In this document: positions 10,001-22,095 of the stretch, in pieces | Position numbering within the stretch: position 1 is the stretch's first letter | Layout of the letters: the number at the start of each line of letters is the position of its first letter | Assembly: GCF_014805625.2 (NCBI RefSeq) | Contig: NW_023998414.1 | Location: 4,861,067 to 4,925,066, forward strand | Direction of reading: 5' to 3' | DNA: 64,000 bases | DNA from: Glossina fuscipes | Lineage: Eukaryota > Arthropoda > Insecta > Diptera > Glossinidae | The notes under the pieces: generated by a model | Seen by the model: the letters and a program-made list of their open reading frames with translations, nothing else | What the model was told of the DNA's origin: nothing | The model's database searches: none | Program-made: the position numbers and the translations under genes

Positions 10001-13000
10001 TGGTTTTGAAAAGCAATTAACTTACTGGCCGCATGACTTAACATCTCCTGGCAGGCTGTATCCAATGTAGATTTCTCACCTAAACCTTGTTCGGCCAAGT
10101 AAACCATTTCTTTGGCTGCGGCATGAATAGATTTAGCTTTTTCATAGTTTGCTGCTGCCTTTTGTGTGTCCTTTGTCAGCTGCCGGTCAGGATAGTAATA
10201 AAAATAAATATTTAATCAAATGTAAACCAATTATGCGGGCATGTCTGTGTGTGCTTGTAAACATGGGTAATAAACTGTAGAAAAGCATTCGTTTAAAAAT
10301 ATACATTAGTTTGATTTGACTGTTCATAGGCAAGCATGATGTTCATGGGCAAGCATGAGTTTATTCGCATTTACATGCATTCTTACCTGTGCTGCATAAA
10401 TGCGTGATTCATAATACGGTTTGGCTGCATCTATTGAATTACCCAACTTATGCGCCGCTTGCTTGATACGTACTTCGCTTTCGGCCAATACGCGTTTAAA
10501 TTCACATTTTGCCTCCTTCAGAAAACCAATTCAAATAAAAAATGTCTTTTTAATAATATTACTACTATATATATATATACATATATATATATAACATATA
10601 TTTTTCATTATACACGATTAAATTGTGGAATAGTAAGCTTTCTTGCAATCTAACCTACGTCTAAGGTATATCCTGGCCGATAATGAAATTTTTAAAGGTG
10701 AATCCGATATGAATACACCGCAAAGGACTCAAAATGCGAAAAGATCGATCACATTTACAACTTATGCAGGAAATTTAAATTATGCGATGGGCGGGGATAG
10801 CTTTTCTGTAAAAGTCATTTTGTGGCTGCTTTTGTAAATGTTTTCCTTTTTTTTTCGTTTGCGTTAGTGTAAGTTGTCGTTACATTGGTCGCAAACGTTG
10901 TACACTTCCGCACAAACCATTTGGACGATCGTGCGCTATACTGAATTTCTTTTTGCTGAAATTCTTTTCAGAAATGTCATTGAATGTATTTATGTTTTTT
11001 GCTTGGATTAAGATTCGAAATCGATACATAGATGTCCGTCTGTCCAGCGTTCTGTCCCTCCATCTTTCGTTTGTCAATCGAACGCTTATGGCAGCAACAA
11101 CTTGTATAGGCGCACCGTGTTCAGTAGGTCGTCCAGTACAATTAAATTAAGTCGACCGATAATATTTAAAAAAAAAAAAAAAAACTAATTTAGTCTGTCT
11201 GCTGCAGACATTTATGCGATATATGAACGAGATTTGTCGGAAAATTTCCATCCTAGGTAAGAACAAAGCATTGGTGCTTGGCAGTGGCCCTTAAAAATTA
11301 CATAATCGCTCCAATGGTTTGCTAACATTTGAGTGCTTCTCTTACAGAACGATTTGTTAAGATTTTGGAAATATGCTTCAGTTTCTCGACGAAGCATCCT
11401 CGTGAGATTTGTGATACGGCAGCAAATCGAATTTTTATTCATACGATCTTGCCATTCTAACCATGGAGTTGGCTTTTTTGCTCCATTGCGAGTAGACGAA
11501 GCACATAGCTCGGCTACAAAAAACTTCATTCCATACGCAGTACCCAACTAGTCTTTAGTTTGTGTGAGTGTATTGCTTTTAAGAATTAAATACTGAATGA
11601 CAATTCGTTGTTCTCCCTTTTCACCGAAAATGATTATTAAACAATTGAAAGTCCAAAATGATTGAAATCTTATTAAGGACTTATCAACGCATACACAAGC
11701 ATATTAATTAACTTTTGTGGAAAAGTGCTATCACCTTTGTACCCTTAGGTTGTAAACTTCTCAACTGTTAGCGTACATGTAAAACTTGGTAAAAAAAATA
11801 TTTTTTCACAATAAGAACGTTTTCAGAGTCGGCCATGTTGCACTCTTAAAGTTACAAATAAAAAATGAAAAAAAGAAGAAAATCTGCAAAATTTTATATA
11901 CTGCTGCGGGTTAATTTCTAAGAAGGATTTACTCTACTTTGTTTAATATATTGATATTTCAATTCAACACTTACATCGAGTTCCAGTTCATATTTATTGA
12001 TATTGTCTGTTGCTGTATTGAGTCTTTCCAATTCGACCTGCAATTGCATAAGGGAAACATGAGAAAGAGAAAACTGAAAAATTGATAATTCATTTGAATT
12101 CCTCTGACACTGCACTGCGTAAGTTCATTAATATTAATTGCAGCTTGTTAGTTGCTTTTCATTAAATGCATTGATAAAATAAACGGAAGCTTGCTTTTCT
12201 GAGACTGAGTCTATATTCAAAGTTACTTTAGGTAATTGGTGCAATCTTGTTGGTATTGGGAATTTAAGAGTTGGTTAGTATAGGCAGACGTAAGACTATA
12301 ACAATTCAGAATCCAAAGCTCACCAAGTCTCTGTGCACTATATGGCGAGCATTATTAGATGCTTTAGGTGCAACGAGAAAATTCTCCAAACTTTGCAGCT
12401 AATTTTCATGTAACTATGACTATAGGCAAGAGTGGGGTCCATTTGAATTGTAGATAATTTAGTTTATCTATGTATATATGTGAATTTTTTGGTAAAATAT
12501 CCGTTGATTGCATGTATTTTGATCAGCTCAAAACTGCATTTTCGTCATTCATTACTCTTGTTGTTTAACTTGAGAGCATCTGCGTCGGAATCCAACAAAC
12601 ACTCTTCAAAACCTATGGTTCCTGAGCTATTCAGACGTGTGCTACTAAGGTAAAAAAGTCTGGGCTTGCACTATTTGGTTTGCGAAACGGAAAGGGGGGA
12701 AACAAGTTTATAGTGAGAAAAACTATCTTAAACTATAGTTTAGTTTCAGTCGAAATATGTTGTATTTCGAATACACTTATCCCAAACGATCCCAGATGAT
12801 TTCTTGCGAAAAGTATAGGAGTAAACTGATCAACTAACGCTAACTAACTGATCAACGTAATAACTAGAGCACTAGAGTTGTCGTTCTTCTGCGAGAGTGT
12901 ACATAAGTCGCACTATAACGGGGACTCTTCCTCTATGCAATAGCCTGAAAAGCCCAAAAGTATATAGAAGGTTTTTGGGATGCTTGAAATGGGTCGGTGC

Positions 13001-15389
13001 AACCTGCTTAATTCGACAGATATTTCGAATGATGTACGATATGCAAAACCTAAATAGTTATGCTGAAGACTGGGGGAATCTTGAACATCGACCATAAAGC
13101 CGTATAGGTTATGGTGTATTATGATCTATTCCAAATAAATGGAAATGTAATTAATGAACGCTGCCAATAATCGATGCAATTGGGACGAAAAACGGACGCA
13201 ATATGCCAAAAGTCATGATATCGTGAGTTTTTGTGATTAGGGGAATCAAGATGAAATTAGTGGAGAGTAAAAGTTTAAAATTCCGCAGTTTATGAGCAGC
13301 TCTTTAGTTCCCCCGTAAATATTGTTCCGTCAAAGTTTCAATTATATGGCGCGTGCACTGAGAGTGATCTCAATTATTTCATTGTGTTTAAAAGCATCAA
13401 ACAATCAATTATCATTTGTGTAAGGTACTGTGAAAATGATAAAAATTTATAAATGAAAAAAGAAAAAAAAAAACATCATTCACCCTGTAAGTAATAAGAA
13501 GCATCGCGTACTTTGTTCTGTTTCCAAAATTTCACTTAGATGATATGCATTGTATTGTGCAGACCGTTCGCAAAAGGCCAAGCGAAAACATAGAAGTGTT
13601 GCATGCAAATGGTCACTAATTTGTTACGAAAATGATAAGGTAAAATTCTTTAAGTTTTTAATTAATTTAATTAATTTTAATTAATTTAATTTAATTATTT
13701 TTATTAATTTTTTAATCATTTCATTCAATATTTTTTATATAACGATAAACTTAGTTTCTACCTGAAGGCACGGAAAATGCCCCAAATAACTGAAAGCAAT
13801 CTCAGTGCGTGCAAAGGCTTTGCTAAGAGATAGGCGTGTAATATTAGTTTGTCTAAATTATTGTTATCCATAGATATGTATGTATATCAAAATTGTTCAT
13901 TTGCCCTATTTCTTTAAAGTGTTAAGAATTAATAATACACTGCATATATATGTTATATACTTGTTTTCATGCCGATGGGAGATTTTTTTTTTTCTGATGT
14001 GTTTTAGGGCAAATTTTCGAAACCACCTCCGTTTAAAGATTAAAGCAACACTTCTTCTAATTGAAGCCTATCGTGTACATTGTTTTCCTATTGAGAACAC
14101 ATTTCATGACTTAAATCTTCTTCAGGAATTCTCGTTGAAACAATTCGTACCATGGCTTATTTCGCATTTTGTACATTAATCCAAATCCGAAAAGTCAACA
14201 ATTGAAGGCTTTACACTATTTGGTAATGCGCTACGTACGTTGGTTGAAATGATGAGCAAAAATTGCTTCCAATAAGAGTCGCATTAAGGACAACGGCATC
14301 AACACATTGGTTTTGACCGTTATTGGTCCGACTTATGGTTGAGTGACGTCGTTGCGTTATACTTTATCCGAGATGATGAAGATGCAGCATTTATGCAGCG
14401 AATGCGAGGCGATATCGTGCAATGCTTATAAGATTTTTCTTAGCAAAGTTAATTGAATCGCGTGCCCTGCCAAAAAGAAGTTTTTGGTTTCTATAAGATG
14501 GTACAACCGGGTCAAAATATTAACATGTTGACTGATAAGTACGAACAACTTTGGGAAACGTTGCAGCGAGCTGGTCATCAAGGTCTTGTGATCTGATGTC
14601 GTTAGACGCGTTCCAAGGCAACAATCAAATCGCACGTAATTCGTAATTAAAATTATAAAACAAAGTCAAGGCCATTGAGATATTCCTATCGAGAATTGTC
14701 ATTGGAAATTTTAACTTATATACGAATGTCGGTGCGTAAGTGCAATAAGTTTAATGTTCGCTACGAATATATGCATTTTTCATTGATGAGAGAAAGAAAA
14801 GAAAAGAAAAAGGAAAAGGAAAAAAACAGAATCCAATAAATGGCTCATGTGTAAAAGCGGTAAAAATTTCACTCAAGTGACTAACGGCAACATAGAGAAA
14901 CTAACTACAAGTCGATGATTTATGAGATATGGTATATATGTATTTATAACAGAAACTAAAGTCTTATTAATATTTTCACGCAATAACGTTCTCTGGCGAA
15001 GCGTAGTGATAACGGGAACGCTACGATGAACGCTAATTCCTGTTACCATAGAAAACAATGATTACTTTTTTTTGTTTTTTCTTTTTTGGCACAGATACAA
15101 AGTCGTATTAAAGAAAAGAAAAAAAAAAAAAAAAAATTACAACAATAATATTTCTTTTGCTATGCAAACAGATGCCTATACATAAGGAATTATATATATA
15201 AATAATGCTTATGTCATGGCATAGGCAATGAATTCGATTGAACAAAATTGTTTTTCGTAAATATAATGCAGTGCGGTATTCAGGTTCATTGTCAATAAAA
15301 TTTCATTTAGCATATTTTTGGTAATTTTTCGTTTCCATAATTACCTGTACCCTGGGATCGACGGGCGAATTATTGCTTTCGGTTGTCAT
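7083..15389 (-). CDS. pcs: parcas / SH3BP5-family Rab11 guanine-nucleotide exchange factor, 7 core exons
   Basis: SH3BP5 proteins (parcas in Drosophila, REI-1 in worm) are coiled-coil exchange factors for Rab11 on recycling and Golgi membranes; the mammalian protein also binds Btk. In transcript order the exons are 15345-15389, 11975-12037, 10387-10515, 10026-10179, 9728-9863, 7572-8678 and 7083-7236, each with AG and GT edges and matching phase, joining to 595 codons plus TAA. Residues 1-15 include SPVDPRVQ, and VELERLNTATDNINKYELEL follows, as in the family start DPRIQIELEKLN. The V-shaped coiled-coil GEF domain runs to about residue 225: DAAKPYYESR, KEMVYLAEQGL, ACQEMLSHAASKVN, KTSRPFYETRANYNG and EALKNLERISEEIHHQR. 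A Gln-rich stretch and a long Ser-rich, low-complexity tail follow, ending KFGLSSLLV. The ATG at 15389-15387 is the first base of its exon. Further 5' exons are likely (see the microexon at 55327). Confidence 0.92.
7237..7571 (-). other. pcs: Last intron of pcs, translatable through a TGG/CCA repeat
   Basis: On the minus strand the donor is AG|GTCAGT at 7572/7571 and the acceptor TTTTTAG ends at 7237. Splicing turns the split codon AG+A into Arg and reads FSR-LEPKELLSDEQ, continuing into a conserved-looking C-terminus. The upstream frame stays open for about 65 codons into the intron (a Thr-rich stretch encoded by the repeat) before a TGA at 7375-7373, so a naive open frame hides this splice. 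Confidence 0.75.
7495..7545. repeat. (TGG)n / (CCA)n imperfect trinucleotide repeat
   Basis: About 17 trinucleotide units with a few substitutions (TGATGG, TAGTGG). It lies in the last intron of pcs and would encode poly-Thr if the intron were retained on the minus strand. Confidence 0.9.
8837..8893 (-). other. pcs: Candidate 57-nt in-frame cassette exon of pcs
   Basis: Between core exons 9728-9863 and 7572-8678 the minus strand shows CTTTTTTCAG, then 57 nt, then GTAAGTA. The 57 nt are a multiple of three, have no stop in the phase set by the previous exon (phase 2), and would insert about 19 residues including NIRRNLLLINILAYQHD between KTS and PFYET. The family core aligns without this insert, so if it is real it is an optional exon. 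The splice-site quality is what supports it; no homologue is known to me. Confidence 0.4.
11212..11547 (-). other. Unassigned 111-codon open frame inside a pcs intron
   Basis: The minus strand is open from an ATG at 11547 to 11212, between two pcs exons. The translation contains PTPWLEWQDRMNKN and CRITNLTRML, which faintly recalls the KxxPWxxRxxxKIxxLRxxIxxLT segment found before the reverse-transcriptase domain in some non-LTR retrotransposons. No polymerase motif is present. It may be a decayed LINE fragment or chance; I would not call it a gene. Confidence 0.2.
14450..14640 (+). pseudogene. Possible mariner-like transposase remnant
   Basis: One plus-strand frame around 14485-14565 reads FYKMVQPGQNINM followed by a short helix ending LWETLQR. 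This resembles the mariner segment YELLxPGxTIN...YxxQLxxLxxAL that lies between the first and second catalytic aspartates. Stops and frame changes interrupt both sides, and I see no intact DD34D residues. The match is short and the call tentative. It lies in the pcs intron between 12037 and 15345. Confidence 0.3.
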
Positions 15390-15898
15390 CTTATAGATGA
15401 AAGAAATAAATGATAATAAATAAATAAATAAATAAATAAATATATAACAAAAATTCTTTATTACAATATATTGCTTAGCTATTGCAGAGGAATTCCATCA
15501 CTTGCGACTAATTAATAGCGTCTTAAACTAATTACTTTAATTCTTTTAAAATCTTTTAAGCGTAATTATATAATATTTTTCTTTTTCTTTTTATATATAT
15601 ATATATTTTTTTTTGCTAAACAGGTGCAAGCAAACACACACCCATAATGTATATAATCAATTGAAAGACGAGTTGAACATTTTTTTTGCTTTACATTTCT
15701 TTAATTACTCCATTCATTTCGTTTAGTATTAATTTATAAAATGTTTTCTTCAATAATATTTTCTTAAAATTTTTATGCCGTTTGTTACGTTTCTATGCAC
15801 ACACATGCTATCACCTCTCCACATCAACTCGTTATCTTCTTGCATTACGGATTATTTTCAATAAGGTGTTCATGCATATGTGTATAATATACACGTAT

Positions 15899-15903
15899 AC
15901 ATA

Positions 15904-15938
<35 letters not shown>
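15899..15938. repeat. (TA)n microsatellite
   Basis: Alternating TA interrupted once by ACATA; one of several TA tracts in the pcs intron. Confidence 0.9.
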
Positions 15939-17746
15939 TTATTTATTTACTCTTCTTTTACATCTCTGCGGGTTTAATAAGAAATTCTTCACTTAATGTC
16001 TCTGCGTTTCGTGCACGTTTTTCGTAATTCCTTCAAAATATTCGTGAAATTTTTTTATTTAATTACAATTTCCCTATAAGAAATTCTATCTTTATTCTTC
16101 TTATTTTAATTATGCTTATCCGTTGCTTTCACTGTCATAAGCATTGGGAAAATGTAAAAACTGTTTTTTAAAGCATTTTCTGGATTCTCGGTAAAGATAC
16201 AGTCTCTCTTAGCACACAATTAAATCTCTTTTCAATTTTCTCTTTTTGTTAATGCTCCCCTCTTTTATTTATTTATTTATTTGTTTTTTTGATTGGCCGA
16301 TGAATTCGTGATTGTTGGTGGTGGTGTGGTAATGCTTAGCTTTTATATTTTTGCTCTCTTCTTACGACGTTTATTTGTTGACAATGTATCCGGTGTTTAT
16401 TGTTTATTTTCTTTTCTTTTCTCTGACATTTATTATATGTTTGTTTTGATTTGTTATATTCGTTAAGAATTTTTAACGGTATAACTAACTCATTCTTTTT
16501 TTTTTTACCCTTTTCTCTTGGTTGGGATGGTGGGGATTAAAAATTAATGCTTCCATTATCATATGCAACGCTTTATTTATATAAAAAAAACAACAGTGTA
16601 TGGATTTCTTACTATGATTAGCAAGCAATTGTCTGGTTGTTAATGGCTGGCTTTAATGCTATGGCAATAATATTGTGTCATCCATCAAAAAAGTACTTTT
16701 TTTCTTTTCTTTTTTTTTTTTTCATATGTAATAAACACTGAACGGTAAAAGATATCAACATGAATTTCGCTTTGTTGTAGACATTAGTTCAGGCCATTTT
16801 CATTGAAAAATGCTTTCATGTTAACGATCCCGTTTGGACTTGTGTAAAAATACAATCCTTAAACAACAATTCTTGCCACTTTCCCACACAAAATTTGCTC
16901 TTATTATTTGCTCTGCTATAACTCGACTAATGTTGATACATAAGTAAGGAGCATCTTATAATACTTGCATGTGTCCAAACTCCAATAACTTTGAAAACAT
17001 ATTTTTTTGAAGGATTTTAGGTAGAAACCGTTCAAATTGATATAGATTTTGTAAAAAAGTATTAGCAACCGGTGGATAGTTTTTGAATTGTATTTTCAAC
17101 TTTTCCACAGCCGTTTCAATAAAATTTCATTAGAGAACGCATTGAAAGCGATGGAACACTTTTACAGTAATGTAGGATTATGACCGGATTTTCAGGGAGA
17201 TGAAAATTTGCGAGAACGACCAGCAAGTATTATTAAATGCATTGACATTGAAAAATGTTTGTAATAATTAGCCGCACTTTTCAACTTCGCATGTTGCGAA
17301 ATGCTGAACGAGCTTCTAAAAGCCGAGCAGTCAATCAGGTCAACCGATTATATTGTTTTGAAACTCTCGCAACTGTTCGTTGATTGATAGGGATTAACAA
17401 AATACATGATTGATCGAGATCGAAAGCGTCATGTAAGCAAATTTCGTATATGTCGTTCTGATGAACAATTCTTTTTCGATACTTCATTTGATAAGAAAAT
17501 ACACAGCAAAGAGAAGCCAGAATATGGTATATGAAATTCGGTGCAAGCTAAACCTACAATGTTCTTCACTTCATTTTTATCACGGATTCAAACCTTTTGT
17601 TAAAAATAAAAAAAAATTTTTAAGTATTGAGTACCAAAAACGATTTGCTACACATACGATAATTAACAAGCCAGGAAAAGAAAGAGAGCAATTAAAATAG
17701 AGTAAATAAAAAGAGGGATGGTATGCTAATCTGAGAGATACCGTAG

Positions 17747-17759
17747 GGAGAGAGAGAAA

Positions 17760-17799
<40 letters not shown>

Positions 17800-17800
17800 A
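17747..17800. repeat. (GA)n microsatellite
   Basis: GA dinucleotides with two interruptions (AAAG, ATAG). Such GA tracts can bind GAGA factor in flies, but nothing else here marks a promoter. Confidence 0.9.
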
Positions 17801-18928
17801 AACATTGAGTTATCGAGCGAGGGTGAAGAAGAAGAGGAGAAACCTTATTCACTAATTAAACCTGTTTAGTGCATTTTCATTTAAAACTCTTTGCCAAATA
17901 TACAAACAAATAGAAGAGATATACAAATAATAGGTATTCAATAGCGAGGCAAGCATTTGACTTGAAATGTATAGAGAAAACGTGTGCTTGATTTCATTAT
18001 CAAGTATCCACAATTAAAAGTTTTCTTTACTATCGACTGGCAAGAAAAAACTCTAAGAGAACTTTTCAATAAAATGAAAGAAATAAAATGAATTGAGCGT
18101 CACTCTACGTAAGCACAATACAAAGAGAGCAAAAAAATGAGAAGAAAAACTTATGCGCAAGTTTTTATTCATGTCTATCTCTCTTTCTCATTTGTTGTGT
18201 TTGTTTATTTGTTATTGTTTGGGTTTAGTACAAAGCTTCAAACATGAACGAATTAAGTTAATGCATCGAGAAGAATATCTTATGGTAAATAAAGAGCGTA
18301 AAAAAATATCTTTTAGTCTTTAATTGGAATTCACTTTACTGCCAATGATTGTAAAACGAACCCTGCCTATGTATGTGAATGTGATACTAAAAATTTTATT
18401 CTCAGCATTTCTGCGGGGCATCCATCCATACGACAAAAGCAAAGTACATTTTACTCTCAAAAATTGAATTTCATATTCTCAGCGTTTTGGTGTTTGTAAA
18501 AGAAAAAAATAATTGTGAACAACGGATGGCGTTATTAGTTGGCATTTTGTTGTTGTCTTGGTAACTTTAAAAATCGGAAATAATTTGAAGATATTTTTTT
18601 ATTTTTTTTCTTTTGTATGTAAGATGTGAATTTTGTGAATTTTTTGTCGCGATAGCTTGTGCGCTTGTGCAAAATAATATACGTAAAGTTGTCTTACAAA
18701 ATTTTAAATAAGAATTATATGCATATAACCATAAAATTGAAACGTGATCGGAACGTATAGTATTCTAACAATGGTGCTAAAGAAAAATATTTAGTTTAAT
18801 GAAAAAAAGAAAGAAAAAAAAAAAAATAAAAAAAAATAAAAAAAAATAAATAAAATAATAATTCTGGAAATAATGAAGAAAATTATTTATTAGCAAAGTT
18901 TTATTTTCGGTGTTTTTATTGAAATGTA

Positions 18929-18959
<31 letters not shown>

Positions 18960-18960
18960 A
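18929..18960. repeat. (TA)n microsatellite
   Basis: About 13 TA units followed by TATGTATA. Confidence 0.9.
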
Positions 18961-19628
18961 TTTAAGATTATTAGAAAATATATAAAAGAAGAATTTAATC
19001 AACATTCGGTAAATTGACGATCAGGTGTAAGCATTTATGCGTATGCCTGTGTATGAATTCATAAATGTTCGTAGGCGTGCATATGTGTGTGTGTGTTTGT
19101 CTGCATGATTTTTTTTTTGAAAACATTTCAAGCAACAAGCTCAATGTCTTCTTCGTGGATTTTGAAAGAAGGGAAAAATGAATTTTAAATAATTATTAAT
19201 AATAGAATTCAAATTTTATGCTATTGGGAAAAAATCAATAAAAACTTTTGCATAATATTTCAAAGCTAAACACAAATAACAAACAATTACAATAGCAACA
19301 ATAACAATAACAACAACAAGAGCAAATAAATTTAAAACTAGAAAATTGTCGAAAAATGCTTCTTCTCTTGAAATTGTTAGATAATCTTCTAATCTTTCAA
19401 TTAGTATTTAATGCGATTTACGCGTAATGGATCTGAACTTCACTTTGTGTTGCCAGAGAGCAAAAGAATAAAAAGAAAAACAAACGAAAATTGTTAATGA
19501 ACAATGAATTATTTTCTGTAAATTATTGGTTATATGGTTAAGTAAATTTTATCGGGCAATCGCTTATGACGCGTATCGTTGTTGTCTACCATTAAAATAA
19601 TGTTTCTTTCTTACCTTCTTTTCTATAC

Positions 19629-19629
<1 letters not shown>

Positions 19630-19661
<32 letters not shown>
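19630..19661. repeat. (TA)n microsatellite
   Basis: About 16 perfect TA units inside the pcs intron. Confidence 0.9.
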
Positions 19662-19662
<1 letters not shown>

Positions 19663-21199
19663 CTTTCCACCGAATTTATTTTTGCTTTCGTTTGTTATTC
19701 TTGTTGACTATACTTTTTAAGGCTTTTCGATTATATTTCCCTTATGTTCTACACAACTTTTCGTAAAGATGTTGTTGATGTTGTCTTTCCTTAATTTCTT
19801 TTGCAGTTAGGTAGGTATGAAGAGTAAGCGTTTGCCCGTGTGCCCGTGTCAATATGTGTGTTTGTGTATACAAGTGTTTGTGTGTGTGATTGTTTCCTCC
19901 ACTTATACTTGCATGTCGCGCCCTTTTTATTTGCTTTTACCCGAAATGTCGTTGTTGCTCTTTTGGTTTTGGGTTGTCTTGTTTGCTTCAACAGCCGCAG
20001 ACAATAGCAGACATTTTTTATTTCATTTTGTAATTTCCTTTATAAGATTTTTAAGAGTTGTTGGTACTTGTGTTGTTGCCGCCGCGGTATGCGTTTTCTT
20101 TTTTTTTGCGAAATCAGCTTATAATTGTAGTTGCAGTGACGTCTTCCGTCCAGTATTAAGCTATCAACACAATGATTTTCAATATATTATTTGTTGGACA
20201 AAGACTTTTCAAAGAGAGGAAACCATTTTTATTATTAATTCAAAGTAAAATGATATCTAAAACAAAGTCAAGATTAATGATAGAATAAAATTCGATGATG
20301 GAAAACTGCACCAGTTCGTAGCCATAGTGTAGTAAGCATAATTTTGCATTAGTTTTTGATAGACAGCGATAGAGTCATATTATCATCGCATAAGCAATGT
20401 GGCGTATGAGTAACGACAAATTACTACGAAATGAAAATGTCCGCACATACGAAAAGTTTCAGCTTATTTAACGAAAGTCTTGGCTAGATCGATCAGGTCC
20501 ATTCTCAAGTCGACGATGCGGAAAATTAAAATATCGGCATCTTTTTGGTCACATTTCTCATTCAAAAAATTTCAATGAAGGAGAGCAAAAAACATGTAAT
20601 CGCATTGCAATCAATCATTAATCAGTCGATTTCGAGATATTATTTTAGTAAAATAATATTTATTACTGTTGTTGCGAATTGGATTACAAAACGCGAACCA
20701 TATTATATATCGAAAAACTTACTGATTGTCTTTTTAGGTTGCCTTCAAACGGGAAATGTATTCAATAAATTATGGCGAATATAGCTAAGAGAGATTTTCG
20801 ATAGCGAAAGAATAAGAAATGTATATATACATATATAATTATGTAGCAAAGCTACTTGAATTCCTAATGAAAAACAAAGCCTACTTACACCACCTCCATT
20901 AAAATTTGAATCAGTGAACATCGACTTGGCAGTCGCGAGTCTTATCCCATCGGATATGCGGTAGCTTTGATTGATCGATTGATATAGGGGTGACGGGCGA
21001 GCGCCATAGAGCAAAATTCCTCAAACAACTTTCACACACACAAAGTTTTGCCATTTTCTTTGCCAATTCTGATTGGATCGATATTGTTCTTGGTTAATGT
21101 TAATCTGGCTGCAATTAGAATGAAAAATGTAAGAAAATGTTTGTTACTCTGGATCGTGTTTAGTTTTTATGACTTACACCACTTGTGGTACAAAGGTAA

Positions 21200-21440
21200 A
21201 TTAAGTCTGTGCGGATGTATGCAGACTCATCTTTCATTATACCGATCGATTCAGGCAGTGATTTTAAGCTTGTCTGCCCGCGTGTCCGTTTTGATTTTTT
21301 TGTTCTATTTATAGGCGGTCATATTCGAGATATTTTACACTGGCGTGTTTTCGTCCAAAAACAAATGTAACTGAAAATGGTTCGGATCGGATCACATTTT
21401 GAAAGATCTATTTGTTATAGGCCAAGAGAACGCATTTTCA
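21200..21440 (+). repeat. Dispersed repeat A, copy 1
   Basis: Shares an ordered series of motifs with the copies near 53.7 and 62.3 kb: GTGCGGATGTATGCA, then CATTATACCGATCGATTCAG, then a TGTCTGC..GTGTCCG block, then a tract like GAAAATGGTTCGGATCGGATC. This order recalls an abundant repeat I remember from fly genomes, but no family name is assigned. No coding sequence is seen in it. Confidence 0.55.
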
Positions 21441-22009
21441 ATGGGCTTTGTTAAATATTTTAGATCTATATATGCTATATAGACTTGTATATAAGTTCCC
21501 GATTATAATATTTCCAACTATTGGAAGCGTATGCATACGATTGATAGTCATACTCATTTCAAAACAATGAATCGATATGTTTAAATCAACTCTCTCTTGG
21601 TTCATTAATACGAAATTATGAATGTATGTTGCAATCTGAGTCAAAAGTTAACTTTACACGTATGTTGCCACGTATGTGGGTATGAAGCTTGAAGTTGTCG
21701 AATATTGTAACAAGTGTAGACTTAGAAAGACATTTTCAGTCTTAACTTTTATGTCAATTTTTGCATTCAAAGGTTGAATTTTTATAAACAACTTGATGAA
21801 CGTATCTCAAGAAAATGAATTTTTAGTTGGAGTCAGTCTATGTCGCGAAAGCCAATAATTTTTGGATAGGCGAACGGATCTAATAAAAATTTTGAAATAT
21901 TATATCTCTATCAAGAAAATAGATCTTTTTCAGCGCGAAGTGTGTATTTCCGTCGCTTATCCGAGGAGTGGTAACATGCAGTAAGAATGACTTAAAACAG
22001 ATTCGCCGT

Positions 22010-22095
22010 GCATTACATCAATCGATTCAAAATGATTTTCTGAGTCGCTTCAACACTGTACGTCCATCTGTCCGCCTGCTCACATCTCTATGTGA
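22010..22095 (+). repeat. Dispersed repeat A, short fragment
   Basis: Contains ATCAATCGATTCAAAATGAT and then GTACGTCCATCTGTCCGCCT, the central two motifs of repeat A in the same order and similar spacing. The flanks do not match. Confidence 0.4.

Noticed and set aside
19600..19625. Minus-strand donor AAG|GTAAGA as a possible pcs exon end
   Set aside because: The would-be exon is mostly a TA microsatellite with no acceptor or coding content.
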